NCBI RefSeq assembly: GCF_013340285.1
Contig: NZ_BLVO01000004.1
Location: forward strand, 372,001-436,000
DNA: 64,000 bases
DNA from: Desulfovibrio subterraneus
GTDB taxonomy: Bacteria; Desulfobacterota; Desulfovibrionia; Desulfovibrionales; Desulfovibrionaceae
Reading direction: 5' to 3'
Under the pieces are notes generated by a model. It saw nothing but the letters and a program-made list of their open reading frames with translations, was not told where the DNA came from and made no database searches. Shown one piece after another: positions 54,560-63,980 of this stretch; within the stretch, counting starts at the first letter, position 1; every line of letters starts with the position of its first letter. Made by a program: the position numbers and the translations under genes.

Positions 54560-55957
54560 ATGAGCCAGCAGATTTCGCCCTTTCGCAGCAGTCAGGAGTT
54601 GGAGGCAACATTCGCTCTGGTACAGCAGCGCATAGCAACCAAGCTTCACGACTACAAAACTTACGACTTCAGCACGAAACAAACCTGCGCCTTCAATGTA
54701 TTCTTTGATCTCGCGCAGGAATTCGAATCGCTTGAAGACCTGCTCACGCTGGCCGTGCTCATCATCCATTCCATGTTCCGCATCCATGCGGAAATATACG
54801 TCCTGAACGATCACTCCGTTCTGCTGCGCTACGGCTGCTCAACAGGTGCCACATGCCTTATTCCCCTCATGGATACGGAAGGGCTTTCCCTCACTGACGG
54901 CCCGTTCTGGCAGGAACAACGCTACTGCATTCCCATCCGCGGCAAAAAAGTCGACCGCGATCTGCTGCCAATCACTCCCGTGGGCGAAACACTGGGGCTG
55001 CTGGTACTGCATCCGGAACCGGGCATGACAGACAAGCAGAAGTTATTCTTCGAAAAATTCGCAAACCGGGTGGGCTATCAGCTGCACAACCGCATGCTCG
55101 CCTTCAAGCATCGCGAGCATCTGGAATTCATCAAGAACCTCGTGCACGACATAGGCCACAACGTCATCGTGCCGAACATGTACTTCAAGTTGCTGTTCCG
55201 GCAGCTGGACGGCAAAATGAAGGCGATGCGTCACGCCATATCCGACCTCATGGAAACCTCCATAAGCTCCCCTACGGTTGCCCAGCTTGATTATATCCAG
55301 CACCGCATGGACGAACAGTACAACGAAGTTTTCCGCCACTTTCAACAGACCAGCCTGTTTCTTGAAACCCTGCTCAGGCAAAGCCATTTCGAGAAGGGGC
55401 GCTACGTGCTGCACAAGACAGTGGTCAATCTCCACAAGCGGATACTCGACCCGCAGCTCGAGCGCTTCAAAAGCCGGTTTGATGAAAAAGACATCAAGGT
55501 CGTTCCCTATTGCGAAGGCAGCGGCAGCTTTGACGAAAATATTCTTGTGACGGCCGATGTGGGACTCATCAGCCAGGTACTGGCGAACCTCTTTTCCAAT
55601 GCTGTCAAATATACCCGTCCGGTTCCGCCAGAGCTTGCGGACAAACAGGGCAAGCCTGGAGAGAAGCTCTTGTGCTACGGCGTAGCGCTGCTTCCGGACC
55701 ACTTTGGAAAGGGAAAAAGCGGAGCCAGGGTTAATGTGATCACATCCGGTCCGTATATCAACGAGGAAGACGCTCCACAGCTGTTCAAAGCGGATTTCCG
55801 CGGTCGTGATGTGGGGGGCGAATACGGCACAGGCCACGGCCTGTTCTTTGCCAAGGAAATTTCGCGTCTGCACGGGGGCGAAGCCGGATACGAGGCGCAC
55901 CCCATGGGCAATTGCTTTTATTTCACCCTGCCTTGCGAAGATTCTGTGACAAAATAA
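54560..55957 (+). CDS. GAF-domain histidine-kinase-like protein with degenerate catalytic motifs
   Basis: A 465-residue cytoplasmic protein. A GAF-like sensor lies at about 45-180 (LDDLLTLAVLIIHSMFRI-type start). Then a kinase-like region: the H-box position reads LVHDIGHNVIVPN, unlike HElRTPL. In the ATPase domain the N-box is VLANLFSNAVKYTRP and GTGHGLFFAKEISRLHGGEA is kept, but the DxGxG box is replaced by ITSGPYINEED. It may be a pseudokinase or a diverged kinase. The start at 54560 is next to GAGAAGC; an in-frame ATG 18 bases upstream is possible. No partner regulator is adjacent. Confidence 0.75.
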   Translation: MSQQISPFRSSQELEATFALVQQRIATKLHDYKTYDFSTKQTCAFNVFFDLAQEFESLEDLLTLAVLIIHSMFRIHAEIYVLNDHSVLLRYGCSTGATCLIPLMDTEGLSLTDGPFWQEQRYCIPIRGKKVDRDLLPITPVGETLGLLVLHPEPGMTDKQKLFFEKFANRVGYQLHNRMLAFKHREHLEFIKNLVHDIGHNVIVPNMYFKLLFRQLDGKMKAMRHAISDLMETSISSPTVAQLDYIQHRMDEQYNEVFRHFQQTSLFLETLLRQSHFEKGRYVLHKTVVNLHKRILDPQLERFKSRFDEKDIKVVPYCEGSGSFDENILVTADVGLISQVLANLFSNAVKYTRPVPPELADKQGKPGEKLLCYGVALLPDHFGKGKSGARVNVITSGPYINEEDAPQLFKADFRGRDVGGEYGTGHGLFFAKEISRLHGGEAGYEAHPMGNCFYFTLPCEDSVTK

Positions 55958-56293
55958 TCAATTTTTCTTCATATCGTGATCGAATCATCACCAAATTACA
56001 CTCTTGTAAAATAAATCGCGCAAAACACCTTACAAGCCTTCTTTTTCCAGCCATATTGCCTCCCCCATACCTCCTTTTCCCGGTCCGGATATTTTTTCTG
56101 CTTTTTTTATGCAATTTTTCTGCACTGCTAGTTCAATACCATCAGCACACTGTGCTAATTCGCCCCCAAAACGCAGCAGACAATATTGTAAATTCGCCAG
56201 TTTTTCGTTGCCGCACCACTGGCTTTTTTGTTAGCACCCAGATGCGGGATTGAGGCATCCCGCACCCGTTTTTTCTTTTACTGGGAGAGATAC
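55958..56293 (+). other. AT-rich leader region before the amino-acid ABC transporter
   Basis: About 335 AT-rich bases. AGCACA-C-TGTGCT (56144-56156) is a near-perfect palindrome that could bind a regulator. A hairpin GCGGGAT (56244-56250) with ATCCCGC (56257-56263) is followed by ACCCGTTTTTTCTTTT, like a terminator, and ends about 15 bases before the ribosome binding site. This suggests transcription attenuation. No known riboswitch is recognised and no gene is seen. Confidence 0.5.
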
Positions 56294-57025
<732 letters not shown>

Positions 57026-57126
57026 CATGGTTGCATGACTCCGGTTCTGCACCGGGGTTGACGAATGTTGAGGCGCGATCCGGTTCTGCCGGAACGCAGA
57101 GAAACTGAAAACACTGGGAGTAGAAC

Positions 57127-57951
57127 ATGCGTATTGGGAAGATTATTGCCATGGCTCTGGCCGTCACCATGATGGCCTCCACCGCCTTTGCCGGTGCTAC
57201 TTACGACAAGATCATGAAGGACAAGAAGGTCCGCATCGGCATCATGACCGACTCCATCCCCGGCGCCTTCTTCAATGACAAGGGCGAATGGACCGGCTTC
57301 GATTACGACATTTCCACCGAACTGGCCAAGCGCATGGGCGTTGAACTGGAGCGCGTAAAGGTCAACAACAAGACCCGTATCGCCTTCATCCAGCAGGGCC
57401 GCATCGACGTTTCCGTTGCCAACATGACCCACACCCGTGAGCGCGACAAGTCCATCGACTTCTCCATCACCTACTTCTTCGACGGTCAGAAGGTTCTTGC
57501 CAAGAAGGGCACCTTTGCTTCCCTTGCGGACATGAAGGACAAGAAGATCGCCACCATGCAGGGCACCACCTCTGAAATCAACCTCAAGAACGCCCTCAAG
57601 GCTCTCGGCGTTGCCAACCCCGATGCCAACATCATTTCCTTCCAGAAGGAATCCGAATGCTTCCAGGCTCTGGAAATGGGCCGCGTAGCAGGCTGGACCA
57701 CCGACGCCACCATCCTTCTCGGCTATGCTGCCAAGAAGCCCGGCTCATTTGAACTCGTAGGCGACTTCCTCTCCGACGAACCCTACGGCATGGGCATGCC
57801 CCAGGACGATTCCGCCCTGCGCGACGCTGTGAACGCAGCTCTGCAGGACATGTGGCGCGACGGCACCTACATGAACATCTACAACAAGTGGTACGGCCCC
57901 GAGACCCCCTACGCCATGCCCATGACCAACCAGATCGAACTGTGGCCCTAA
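57127..57951 (+). CDS. Amino-acid ABC transporter substrate-binding protein (family 3)
   Basis: Periplasmic binding protein of 274 residues. Signal peptide about 1-20 (MRIGKIIAMALAVTMMAST, AFA cleavage). The mature core has VRIGIMTDSIPGAFFNDKGE, WTGFDYDISTELAKRMGVE and the binding-site Arg in VANMTHTRERDKSIDFS. The end (YNKWYGPETPYAMP) is typical. CTGGGAGTAGA precedes the ATG. It follows the ATPase by about 100 bases and is separated from the permease by a hairpin. High expression relative to the membrane part is likely. Confidence 0.93.
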   Translation: MRIGKIIAMALAVTMMASTAFAGATYDKIMKDKKVRIGIMTDSIPGAFFNDKGEWTGFDYDISTELAKRMGVELERVKVNNKTRIAFIQQGRIDVSVANMTHTRERDKSIDFSITYFFDGQKVLAKKGTFASLADMKDKKIATMQGTTSEINLKNALKALGVANPDANIISFQKESECFQALEMGRVAGWTTDATILLGYAAKKPGSFELVGDFLSDEPYGMGMPQDDSALRDAVNAALQDMWRDGTYMNIYNKWYGPETPYAMPMTNQIELWP

Positions 57952-57974
57952 GCCGCAACGATTATTGAGATTAT

Positions 57975-58003
57975 GCGTGCGCCCGGTTCAGCCGGGCGTA
58001 CGC
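57975..58003 (+). other. Intercistronic hairpin between binding protein and permease
   Basis: A 12-bp stem with one G-T wobble, GCGTGCGCCCGG (57975-57986) with 57992-58003, loop TTCAG. There is no T run. Such hairpins after binding-protein genes often protect the upstream mRNA or lower downstream expression. Confidence 0.55.
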
Positions 58004-58064
58004 TTGTCTGCCCGCCTTCGCGCGGACGGCAGCCGCCGCACCTCAACAAAATGGTTTATCGTTC

Positions 58065-59855
58065 ATGATACGTTTCTGGCTGGAAAAGGTTTGGGTTCAG
58101 AATACCGTGCTGTTCGCCCTTGCGGCGATCATGACCTATTATTGGGGCTGGGTGTTCGACTTCGGCTACACGTTCGAATGGTCCATGCTCTACACGGTTA
58201 ACGAGACCTATCAGGTCAATCTCGGTATCGAGATCCTCAAGGGCCTGTGGGTGACGGTGAAGCTCACCGCCATCAGTTCCATCATCGGTCTCGGCCTCGG
58301 CACGGTTCTCGGCCTTTCGCGCCTTTCGGATTTCAAGCCGCTGCGCTATACCGCGACCTGCGTCATCGAATTTTTCCGCAACACCCCGCTGCTGGTCGTT
58401 CTCTTTTTCTTCTACTTCGCCTTTCCCCGCGCCCTGCCCGATGCAGCGCGCGAGTGGATATTCTCCTTCCAGTTCGAATTCTTGACGGCGGCGGTTGCGG
58501 TCGGCATGTACACCAGCGCGTTCATGGCAGAAGTTATCCGCGCAGGCTTGCAGTCCATTCCCAAGGGCATTCTCGAAGCGGCATATTCTTCGGGCCTCAC
58601 CTATGTTCAGGTGCTGCGCAAGATCATTCTGCCCCTCGCCTTCCGCGAGATCATCCCGCCGCTGGGCAGCGAATTTCTGAACAACATGAAAAACACCTCG
58701 CTGGCCATGTTCGTCGGCGTGGCCGACATGACATGGCAGGCACAGCAGGCAGAGGCTCTTACCTTCAAAGGGTTTGAGGCCACCACCGCAGCGTCCGTCA
58801 TGTATCTTGCCTTCTCGCTGATCATCTCTTTTCTTCTCAACGGGGTGAACGGCAAACTGCGCACCGTGGGCAATACCAACCGCTCGCTGCCCGTCCTGTT
58901 TGTTTCCGCCTTTTCCTGGCCCTTCTCCACGCTCAGCCGCATCCTGTTCAATCCGGTCGGACGCTTCCTGAGAGCACGCCGCCGCCAGCGTGCGGCAGCC
59001 ACCTATGTTTCAGCGCGGCAGGCCGCCCTGCGCATGGCGATGCGCCGCTTCAGTCAGGCAGCTATTCTTGCAGGCAAGGCAGCCTTTCTCCTGCTGCTGG
59101 GCAGTTGCCTCTATGTCACCATAAAAGGCCTCATCACCTTTGACTGGGCCGCCATTGCACGCGAATTCGGCAACCTGATCGTCTGGCAGTTCCCGCACGA
59201 AGAGGCAGACCCATTCCTCGGCATGGGCGGGTTCACCCTGTCCTTCATCATTGCCGTGGTGGCCATTGCCGCCAGCTTTGCCATCGGCCTGCTGGTCGGT
59301 CTCGGACGCTGTTCCAACAACCGCGTTTTCCGCATTCCCAGCCTGCTCTATATCGAACTCATCCGCGGCAACCCGCTGATCATTGTCATCTACTGGGTCT
59401 ATTTCCTCATTCCCGTGCTGTTCAACACCTTCTTCAACACGGTGTGGTCGGCATCCATTGCACTGACGCTGTTCACGGCGGCATACCTTGCCGAAATCGT
59501 CCGCGGCGGCATTCAGAACATTCCGCCCGGTCAGGTAGAAGCTGCCACGGCCTCCGGCCTCTCTTACTGGCAGACCATGCGCAAGATCATCCTGCCGCAG
59601 GCACTGAAACAGATGATTCCGCCCATTGTGGGCCTGTTCATTGCCATATTCAAGGACACCTCGCTGGTCTCCATCCTCGGCGTCATGGAGCTTACCTCCG
59701 TCGCCAAAGCCGTCGATAACCGCCTGATGGTCGCCTCCATGGAAATATGGACCACCACGGCCCTGCTTTACTTCATCCCGTGTTTCCTGATGTCCAAATA
59801 CGCCGCATCGCTGGAACGCAGACTGAGCCCGGAAAAGGTGAACCTCAAGATGTAG
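58065..59855 (+). CDS. Fused amino-acid ABC transporter permease (two permease domains)
   Basis: A 596-residue membrane protein holding two HisM/GlnP-type permeases in one chain. Domain 1 is about 65-275 with the EAA loop at 171 (EAAYSSGLTYVQVLRKIILP); domain 2 is about 390-585 with the EAA loop at 492 (EAATASGLSYWQTMRKIILP). A basic linker (about 290-335, FLRARRRQRAAA) joins them. Normally two separate proteins form the heterodimer. No strong SD is seen before the ATG at 58065; a five-codon frame (MVYRS) ends on it with an ATGA overlap. The frame is uninterrupted, so this is a true fusion. A terminator follows. Confidence 0.92.
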   Translation: MIRFWLEKVWVQNTVLFALAAIMTYYWGWVFDFGYTFEWSMLYTVNETYQVNLGIEILKGLWVTVKLTAISSIIGLGLGTVLGLSRLSDFKPLRYTATCVIEFFRNTPLLVVLFFFYFAFPRALPDAAREWIFSFQFEFLTAAVAVGMYTSAFMAEVIRAGLQSIPKGILEAAYSSGLTYVQVLRKIILPLAFREIIPPLGSEFLNNMKNTSLAMFVGVADMTWQAQQAEALTFKGFEATTAASVMYLAFSLIISFLLNGVNGKLRTVGNTNRSLPVLFVSAFSWPFSTLSRILFNPVGRFLRARRRQRAAATYVSARQAALRMAMRRFSQAAILAGKAAFLLLLGSCLYVTIKGLITFDWAAIAREFGNLIVWQFPHEEADPFLGMGGFTLSFIIAVVAIAASFAIGLLVGLGRCSNNRVFRIPSLLYIELIRGNPLIIVIYWVYFLIPVLFNTFFNTVWSASIALTLFTAAYLAEIVRGGIQNIPPGQVEAATASGLSYWQTMRKIILPQALKQMIPPIVGLFIAIFKDTSLVSILGVMELTSVAKAVDNRLMVASMEIWTTTALLYFIPCFLMSKYAASLERRLSPEKVNLKM

Positions 59856-59877
59856 CTCCCGTGCAGATAATAACCCC

Positions 59878-59918
59878 AAAGCCCCGGCAAGACCTTTGCC
59901 GGGGCTTTCTTTTTTTCT
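59878..59918 (+). terminator. Rho-independent terminator of the ABC operon
   Basis: A 13-bp perfect stem, AAAGCCCCGGCAA (59878-59890) with 59896-59908, loop GACCT, then CTTTTTTTCTT. Confidence 0.93.
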
Positions 59919-59976
59919 TCCGCGAACATATATTACGGAAGATACCTAACTCTGCCCGCGGAGGAACACGGCCTTC

Positions 59977-60765
59977 ATGAAAACCAAAACGATCCTCGCT
60001 CTGCTTGCAACGTCCGGCATTTTTCTGCTGATCATGCTGGTATTGGATCTCGCCGCCGCCAAGGAAAAGCTGATAGTGGTATGTGACATCTGGCCCCCCT
60101 ATCAGATTGAAAAACAAGGCGCCCCTGTAGGCGGCTTTGCGACAGAGGTGGTGGAACACGTAATGGACAGCATGCAGGCAAAGTACGAACCCGTGCAGGC
60201 CTATCCCTGGAAGCGGGCCATGGAACTCTTCCAGCACGGCAAGGCAGACGCTCTGTTCTCTGCCAACTACACCAAGGAACGGGAGATGTACGCCTACTAC
60301 CCTTCGGTCCCGCTGGTTGAATCACCGTGGGTCATATGGACACGGGAAGGCACCATATCCTCGCTGGCAGATCTCAAGGGCAAACGGATAGGCGTGGTAA
60401 CAGGGTACAGCTATACACAGGAGTTCTGGGAATTCATTCTGGTCTACTGTACGGTGGAGGAAGTGTATTCGGACGAACTCAACTTTCGAAAACTGAAGAT
60501 CGGCAGGCTGGATGCACTGGTCGCTGAACTCGGCAACGGGCTCTACATCCGCCAGAAAGTGGGAGCCTACAATGTTTTGCCCAACGAAAATGTGGTCATC
60601 AAGTCCGACGGGCTCTACATCATGTTCAACCGGACCACGGTTAAAAAAGACTTTGTGGACCGTTTTTCGGAAGAGCTGGCCCGTTTCAGGCAAAGCAAGC
60701 AATACCGGGACATGCAGGACGACTATTTCCACATAGCTCCGGCAGCCAAACGGCAACCAAAGTAA
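59977..60765 (+). CDS. Periplasmic SBP-3 family solute-binding protein
   Basis: A 262-residue family 3 binding-type protein. A long hydrophobic N-terminus (about 5-27) is a signal peptide or anchor ending LDLAAAKEK. The core: VCDIWPPYQIEKQGAPVGGF, AYPWKRAMELFQHGKADALF and LKGKRIGVVTGYSYTQEFWE. The PWKRAM motif marks a subgroup common in Desulfovibrio-like genomes that often lacks a cognate ABC transporter and may act in signalling. GAGGAACACGGCC precedes the ATG. It stands apart from the ABC operon behind that operon's terminator. Ligand unknown. Confidence 0.88.
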   Translation: MKTKTILALLATSGIFLLIMLVLDLAAAKEKLIVVCDIWPPYQIEKQGAPVGGFATEVVEHVMDSMQAKYEPVQAYPWKRAMELFQHGKADALFSANYTKEREMYAYYPSVPLVESPWVIWTREGTISSLADLKGKRIGVVTGYSYTQEFWEFILVYCTVEEVYSDELNFRKLKIGRLDALVAELGNGLYIRQKVGAYNVLPNENVVIKSDGLYIMFNRTTVKKDFVDRFSEELARFRQSKQYRDMQDDYFHIAPAAKRQPK

Positions 60766-60991
60766 ACCGGCAGCCGGCCCGCACAGAGTACCCCGCCGGA
60801 TTCCCTGAACAGATGCGCGAGCCGGGCAACCCGCGGGCGCTTTCGCCGGACAGCATACCCTGACAACATAGCCGATCAGCTCGACTACAACAGGCAGAAC
60901 AGCTCAGACAGATAACAGAATACGAAAACGGCTTCGCACTTCCGACTGCAGAAAGACATGCCAACAACGCGCTGCGCAAAGGAGGTTCGCC

Positions 60992-61975
60992 ATGTCTGCC
61001 GAAGTACGAGAACTGGTAAGAACCTATCTCCCTGAATTCCCCATACAATATTGCAAGAGTCTGGTAACGGACACCACCCAGTTCATGTCCATTGACTACG
61101 GACACGTCATAGAACTCGGCGATGTTCATTACATGGTCTACAAAAACGAGGCGGAACGTCGCTTCGGACTTGAAGACCCCAAATACTGGGTCAAGCGCTG
61201 CCATGAACTTGAAACGGGCAAACGCAAGATTCTCAAGCTCGAATTCTTCGAGACCTTTCCTGTTCAGGTGGGCAAATTCCGTGTGGAATGTTACCGCAGC
61301 CCGGACAAGGAATCGCGCATTCTCGACATCGTGCGGGGTGATTCCCGCTTCATGCAGGGCATAACCATAAAGGATGCGGCAGGACGCAACGTGCGCGTGC
61401 TGGAGATAGTCAACGGCAGGCGGCTGGACCTGACCGTGGACCGCATCGATGTCGAGCATGACGTCTACTTCCGCGAGCATCTGCCCGGCCTGCTGCGCAG
61501 GTATCTCGAAGCAGTACGAGCCATAGGCATGCTGCACCGCCACGGAGAACGGCATGGAGACATCCGCCGCGACCATCTGTATGTGGAGCACGGAACCGGC
61601 AACCTGTGCTGGATAGACTTCGACTACACCTTCCATTCCTACGAGCATCCCTTCGGGCTGGACCTGTTCGGCCTCGGCAACATTCTGGTCTTTCTTGTCG
61701 GCAAGGCGAACATCACGGTGCAGTCTCTTGAAGGAATGGGACTTGCGGAACGGCTGGAAGGCAGGCTCTCATCCGACGATCTTTCCATCGTCATTCCCAA
61801 CCGCATCGTGAACCTGCGAAAGATATACCCCTATGTGCCGGAAGCGCTGAACAGGGTGCTCATGCATTTTTCCAACAGCGCCGAGGTGTTCTATACCACC
61901 ACGGACGAGTTGCTCGCAGACCTTGAGCCATGTGTGGAAGCGCTGGAAAGTGAATACGGTCGCAAGCCGGAATAA
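60992..61975 (+). CDS. Protein-kinase-fold protein
   Basis: A 327-residue protein with the layout of a kinase-like fold. A strand with Lys at about 82 (RKILKLEFFETF) fits the ATP-binding lysine; the catalytic loop is HGDIRRDH (188-195); a metal-binding DFD-type motif, WIDFDYT, is at 208-214. The N-terminal lobe is long and includes the TTQFMSIDYGHVI and YMVYKNEAERRFG segments. No membrane segment. It may phosphorylate a protein, sugar or lipid; I cannot tell. AAAGGAGGTTCGCC precedes the ATG. The universal stress protein gene follows after 25 bases, so the two likely work together. Confidence 0.75.
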   Translation: MSAEVRELVRTYLPEFPIQYCKSLVTDTTQFMSIDYGHVIELGDVHYMVYKNEAERRFGLEDPKYWVKRCHELETGKRKILKLEFFETFPVQVGKFRVECYRSPDKESRILDIVRGDSRFMQGITIKDAAGRNVRVLEIVNGRRLDLTVDRIDVEHDVYFREHLPGLLRRYLEAVRAIGMLHRHGERHGDIRRDHLYVEHGTGNLCWIDFDYTFHSYEHPFGLDLFGLGNILVFLVGKANITVQSLEGMGLAERLEGRLSSDDLSIVIPNRIVNLRKIYPYVPEALNRVLMHFSNSAEVFYTTTDELLADLEPCVEALESEYGRKPE

Positions 61976-62000
61976 GGGACGTGAAACACGGGAGAACACC

Positions 62001-62489
62001 ATGAACAACAAGCGTATTCTCATAGCGTTCGATTCGTCGGAACACGCCTTCAGAGCGGTTTCATACACCGGTGAGATGGTCGCAGACATGCCGGATGTGC
62101 ATATTACCCTATTGCTGGTGGAGCGCCTGCCAGACAGGGATTTCTTTCCCGACGAGGAACAGTGGCGGGCCGAATGCGGCGAGCGCGTTCGTACCCGCAA
62201 GGAAGCCCTTGCGCAGGCACGCGCCATTCTTGAAACGGCGGGAGTAAAGCCGGATGCCATCACCGTCAATTACATGGTGAGCTGCAAGTCGCCCTTTGAA
62301 GAAGCCCTTGTGTGCAGCACCGGCGAAAGCGTGGTGGAGGATATTCTGCGCACCCAGCGCGAAGGCGACTACGGCACCGTGGTTGTTGGCAGACGGGGTG
62401 TTTCCAAGACGGAAGCATTCATGTTCGGCAGCGTTTCCAACAGGATCGTGCAGGAGACACACACCTGCACCGTATGGATTGTGAGCTAG
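62001..62489 (+). CDS. Universal stress protein (UspA family)
   Basis: A 162-residue USP. N-terminus KRILIAFDSSEHAFRAVSY; the C-terminal nucleotide-loop is VVVGRRGVSKTEAFMFGSVS, which fits the G-x2-G-x9-G-S pattern, so it may bind ATP. A longer than usual middle part (residues about 45-85) is charged. GGGAGAACACC precedes the ATG at 62001; the frame extends back into the kinase-fold gene and is rejected. It is the downstream partner of that gene. Its stop overlaps the convergent glycosyltransferase stop by 4 bases. Confidence 0.9.
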   Translation: MNNKRILIAFDSSEHAFRAVSYTGEMVADMPDVHITLLLVERLPDRDFFPDEEQWRAECGERVRTRKEALAQARAILETAGVKPDAITVNYMVSCKSPFEEALVCSTGESVVEDILRTQREGDYGTVVVGRRGVSKTEAFMFGSVSNRIVQETHTCTVWIVS

Positions 62490-63733
62490 CGGGGGGCAAA
62501 GCGCCCTTGCGCGGCTTCCGTCACCAGCCGGATATTCCCCGGCAGCAGGCGTTCAAGACTGAACCGCTCAAGGATCGTTTTGCGCGCCTGCCTGCGCATG
62601 GGCAGCATTGCGGCGGGCTCCGCAAGGGCCTTGCACACGGCTGCGGCCACGGCGTCGGCTGAAAAGAAATCCACCAGCAGACCGTTGCGCTCATGCTCCA
62701 CCACTTCTTCAACCGGCGCAGTGGCAGAGGCTATGAGCGGCACCCCGCAGCTCATGGCTTCCAGCATGGACCATGAAAGCACAAAGGGCCGTGTCAGATA
62801 CACATGCGCCAGCGAGTGCTGCAGGACAAGCCGGTACTGGCCGTATGGCAACAGACCTGTAAAATGCACCCTGTCCATGCCCGCTGTTCCTTTGAGTTTT
62901 TCCAGCATCAGGCTTTTCCAGCTTCCACCCTGCGCCGGAGGCTTGCCGTAACAGACCCTGTCTTCACCCACCACAAGCACATGCGCGTTCGGCCGTTCCG
63001 CAAGGATGCGCGGCAAGGCCTCCATGAACTGCGGAAAACCGCGATACGGCTCCATGCCCCGTGTGGCGTAAGTGACTATTTCGCGCACGCCGGTCAGGTC
63101 CAGCCCCGGAAGCACGAGTCCCTTTTCCAGCTCTGCGGCGGGCAGTGGCGCAAAGAATCCCGTGTCCACCCCGTCGTGACGCACGGCCAGCTTGTCATGG
63201 TAGCGGACCGGAAACTGCGATGCCTGCCAGCGTGTGGGCAGCTGCCCTATGCAACAGGCTTCCAGATCGTTGAGAATGACGGCATTGCGGGTTCGCAGAT
63301 TCATGCGATGCGTCTCCCCCACCTTTTCGGCAGGGTCAAAGCCCACATCAGCTCCCTGCGCGTTGTAGTACCACTCGAAATAGCCCACAAAGGGGGTCGT
63401 AGGCAGGGCATCGCGCACATACATGGTTGCCCCCCACCCAGAATGCCCCACCACCACGTCTGGCATGAAACCGGACTGCACCAGCTTGCGGCACAGCACA
63501 TATCCGGCCTCCCCCTGCGCCACTGCGCGTTCATAAAAGTTTGCCAGCCGGTGGCCGTCCGCCGGGGGCTGAAACCGTGTGCCGAACTGCACCTTGCGCA
63601 CATTGGCAATATCCCACTCAGGGCGGGCATTGGTGCAGGCAAATACCACCTGGTTCTCAGAGAACTGGGCAAGCCGCGCTGCCATATGCCGGAACTGGGC
63701 AGGGAAATTGGGATGGATGAACAGAACTTTCAT
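62486..63733 (-). CDS. Glycosyltransferase, GT4 family
   Basis: A 415-residue GT-B enzyme. The N-terminal domain opens MKVLFIHPNFPAQFRHMAAR. The C-terminal nucleotide-sugar domain (about 215-400) has VTYATRGMEPYRGFPQFMEA, HVLVVGEDR, and the E-x7-E type motif MLEAMSCGVPLIASATAPVE. The start ATG has AGGAC just upstream. It is a single gene here; no polysaccharide cluster is seen. Sugar and acceptor are unknown. Its stop codon shares CTAG (62486-62489) with the plus-strand USP. Confidence 0.92.
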   Translation of the reverse strand: MKVLFIHPNFPAQFRHMAARLAQFSENQVVFACTNARPEWDIANVRKVQFGTRFQPPADGHRLANFYERAVAQGEAGYVLCRKLVQSGFMPDVVVGHSGWGATMYVRDALPTTPFVGYFEWYYNAQGADVGFDPAEKVGETHRMNLRTRNAVILNDLEACCIGQLPTRWQASQFPVRYHDKLAVRHDGVDTGFFAPLPAAELEKGLVLPGLDLTGVREIVTYATRGMEPYRGFPQFMEALPRILAERPNAHVLVVGEDRVCYGKPPAQGGSWKSLMLEKLKGTAGMDRVHFTGLLPYGQYRLVLQHSLAHVYLTRPFVLSWSMLEAMSCGVPLIASATAPVEEVVEHERNGLLVDFFSADAVAAAVCKALAEPAAMLPMRRQARKTILERFSLERLLPGNIRLVTEAAQGRFAPR

Positions 63734-63921
63734 GTCCTATGTCTACAACAATTCCAGAGTGTTGTCGCCCCTTTCGCAGCATTAATCCCTGCCACCTCAT
63801 GAAGCGGGCGCACATCCTGCCAACCGTTTTCCGTCGCCCCGATAGACGCCGCTCAGCCCCGCCACCAAACCCTGCCCGACAACACCATGCTGTTCAGGAT
63901 GTGATCGCCACATGGCACGCA

Positions 63922-63954
63922 CAAAAAAAGCCGGAGGCGCATAACGCCTCCGGC
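63922..63954 (-). terminator. Rho-independent terminator of the gene entering from the right
   Basis: A 10-bp perfect stem, GCCGGAGGCG (63930-63939) with 63945-63954, loop CATAA. On the minus strand a run of seven T follows. It lies just downstream of the stop at 63981-63983 and supports a minus-strand gene off the right edge. Confidence 0.88.
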
Positions 63955-63980
63955 CCGAGCATACAAAAAAATCGGACAGC

